6,123 nucleotides of DNA from Acidobacteriaceae bacterium (GTDB taxonomy: Bacteria; Acidobacteriota; Terriglobia; Terriglobales; Acidobacteriaceae). The stretch is taken from contig PMBA01000371.1 of assembly GCA_003152795.1 (NCBI GenBank), positions 7,638 to 13,760 on the forward strand, written 5' to 3'. The stretch's first letter is position 1; each line of letters starts with the position of its first letter. The notes under the pieces are model-generated. The model saw only the letters and a list, made by a program, of their open reading frames with translations, searched no databases and had not been told where the DNA came from. The position numbers and the translations under genes are program-made. Shown one piece after another: positions 5,023 to 6,123 of this stretch.

Positions 5023-5960
5023 TGTTTGCGCTGCGCGGAATCGCGGTCTCGCTCACATTCTTCGTTTTGTTCTACTGCCTGCTATCGACGCTGGTGGTGG
5101 TGGCATGGCGCTCATTGAAGTTGCTGCATGCGACGGAGCAGCGAGTAGCCGCTTTGCTTTTCGGATTGCGCGTTCTGCCGCTGGTGGCTGCGGTGGCGAT
5201 TACCTTCGCTTTTGTGGTGCCGTCGTTCCAGTTGCTGGAACCGCGTTCGATCGATGAGGGCATGGGTGCAATGCCGCTGGTGCTGGGCATTTGCGCGCTG
5301 TTGCTGATTGCGTGCGGCTGCTTCCGGGTGATCACGGCGCAGGCTACGACTTCGCGAGTGGTGGCGCGCTGGCTGGAAGGCGCGCGGCCTCTGGACGCCG
5401 GGGCGGAGATGGTGACGTTCCGGTCCCGACGCGAGGCTCCGCCACTGACCCTGGTGGGGGTGCGCCGAGCGAGAGTGCTGGTTTCGGACTCCACGGTTGC
5501 GTTGTTGAGTCATGAGGAACTGCAAATCGCGCTTAAGCATGAACTGGCGCACATGCGGTCGCGCGATAATTTGAAGAAGCTCATCTTCCGGTTTTGTCCC
5601 TTCCCGGGCATGGCTCGGCTGGAAAGCGCGTGGTCGCAGGCCGCGGAGCTGGCGGCCGACGATGCAGCAGTTTCGAAGCTGGACGATGCGGTTGACCTGG
5701 CCGCGGCGTTGGTCAAGCTGTCGCGGTTGATTCCGGTGGAAGCGGCTCCGATTTGCACGGTGGGATTCGTGACCGGATCGATCAGCGCGCGGGTAGCGCG
5801 ACTGCTGGCGTGGGACGAGGCTGACAAAGTGCAACCGACGCGAATTCGCGCGTGGCGTGTCATTCCTCCCGCAGTGGCGGCTCTGGTGTGCGTTTGTGTT
5901 ACGTACGGGCCGGCGCTGGCGCTGACGCATGAAGTTACGGAGTGGCTGGTTGGTGGTTAG
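5022..5960 (+). CDS. M56-family (BlaR1/MecR1-like) membrane zinc metallopeptidase lacking a sensor domain, 312 residues
   Basis: Integral membrane protease of the BlaR1/MecR1 type, predicted to inactivate the partner repressor upon a signal. Hydrophobic segments lie at about 7-29, 42-67, 84-104 and 280-302. The cytosolic zinc site is complete: HELAH at 173-177 gives His173, Glu174 and His177, and ELAAD gives Glu209 as third ligand with Asp213. The stretch VLVSDSTVALLSHEELQIALKHELAHMRSRDN is split around it in the usual M56 order (LVSD upstream of HExxH, RD downstream). BlaR1 and MecR1 have about 585-600 residues and end in an extracellular penicillin-binding domain; here the protein stops ten residues after the fourth membrane segment, so that sensor is absent. 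The start overlaps the repressor stop by one base, with GGGAG (5009-5013) eight bases upstream. The stimulus is unknown; it could be sensed in the membrane part or by a partner. Confidence 0.92.
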   Translation: MFALRGIAVSLTFFVLFYCLLSTLVVVAWRSLKLLHATEQRVAALLFGLRVLPLVAAVAITFAFVVPSFQLLEPRSIDEGMGAMPLVLGICALLLIACGCFRVITAQATTSRVVARWLEGARPLDAGAEMVTFRSRREAPPLTLVGVRRARVLVSDSTVALLSHEELQIALKHELAHMRSRDNLKKLIFRFCPFPGMARLESAWSQAAELAADDAAVSKLDDAVDLAAALVKLSRLIPVEAAPICTVGFVTGSISARVARLLAWDEADKVQPTRIRAWRVIPPAVAALVCVCVTYGPALALTHEVTEWLVGG

Positions 5961-5988
5961 TCGGTCGTTGTTCGTTGTTCGTTGTTCG
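5961..5988. repeat. 7-bp tandem repeat downstream of the peptidase gene
   Basis: Three exact TTGTTCG units (5968-5988) follow one degenerate unit TCGGTCG (5961-5967), starting directly after the stop codon. It shares the heptamer period with the array at 2166-2186. Confidence 0.75.
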
Positions 5989-6039
5989 TCTCCCTTCTGC
6001 GGTGATCCAATGCATCGTTTAGTTTTGTTTGCAGTTTGA

Positions 6040-6058
6040 GACGGGGCATAGCCCCGTC
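6040..6058 (+). terminator. GC-rich palindrome, dispersed repeat copy and possible operon terminator
   Basis: GACGGGGC (6040-6047) and GCCCCGTC (6051-6058) pair perfectly around ATA, preceded by GA, giving a third member of the family at 1472-1493 and 1247-1263. It lies 79 bases after the peptidase stop. No T-run follows on the plus strand, so intrinsic termination is uncertain; it is equally likely to be a REP-like element only. Confidence 0.5.
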
Positions 6059-6123
6059 CCCACATGTATTCGGAAGACGGATTCGGCGCGACGATGCCAG
6101 GCAGTGACTCAGTTTCGCGCTGT
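6059..6123. other. Right edge, no assigned feature
   Basis: The last 65 bases are too short to assign. I see no convincing start or end of a gene here on either strand. Confidence 0.4.

Noticed and set aside
5112..6065. Minus-strand open frame of 317 codons
   Set aside because: Antisense to the M56 peptidase, Arg/Gln/His-rich, and it begins inside the palindrome region.

Overview
The 6.1 kb window looks like chromosomal DNA from an acidobacterium (Terriglobia-type). This is an inference from the gene mix, not a database result: a class II ribonucleotide reductase, a secreted protein of the plant-type PNGase A family, a BlaI-type repressor paired with an M56 metallopeptidase, GC-rich codon use, and intergenic 7-bp tandem repeats and small GC-rich palindromes. 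No rRNA, tRNA, CRISPR array, transposase or integrase was found.

Layout. Positions 1-4269 are carried almost entirely on the minus strand. The 5' part of nrdJ (adenosylcobalamin-dependent ribonucleotide reductase) runs off the left edge; its start codon is at 1121. Upstream of it lie a possible 60-residue ORF (1268-1450), a GC-rich leader with several hairpins (about 1472-1693) and a good sigma-70-like promoter (1700-1728). Further upstream is a separate 94-residue protein of unknown function with a PGDYLVE...FEDIY signature (1858-2142) and its own promoter (2290-2318). Then comes a 556-residue secreted PNGase A-like protein (2599-4269), with an inverted-repeat terminator candidate downstream and a promoter at 4346-4375.

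From 4558 the coding strand switches to plus. A BlaI/MecI/CopY-type repressor (4558-5022) overlaps by one base a 312-residue membrane M56 zinc peptidase (5022-5960). Together they form a two-gene signal-transduction operon of BlaI-BlaR1 type, but the peptidase has no extracellular penicillin-binding sensor domain. The window ends with a 7-bp tandem repeat and a GC-rich palindrome related to two others upstream of nrdJ.

How the genes may work together: the divergent 4270-4557 region separates the secreted glycanase-like gene from the repressor/protease pair, so the repressor could control itself and possibly its divergent neighbour. That is inference. The main points for a second look are the bacterial PNGase A homologue, the structured nrdJ leader with its small ORF, the sensor-less M56/BlaI pair with two dyads at its promoter and start codon, and the dispersed palindromes. 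I see no clear evidence of a wholly new multi-gene system.
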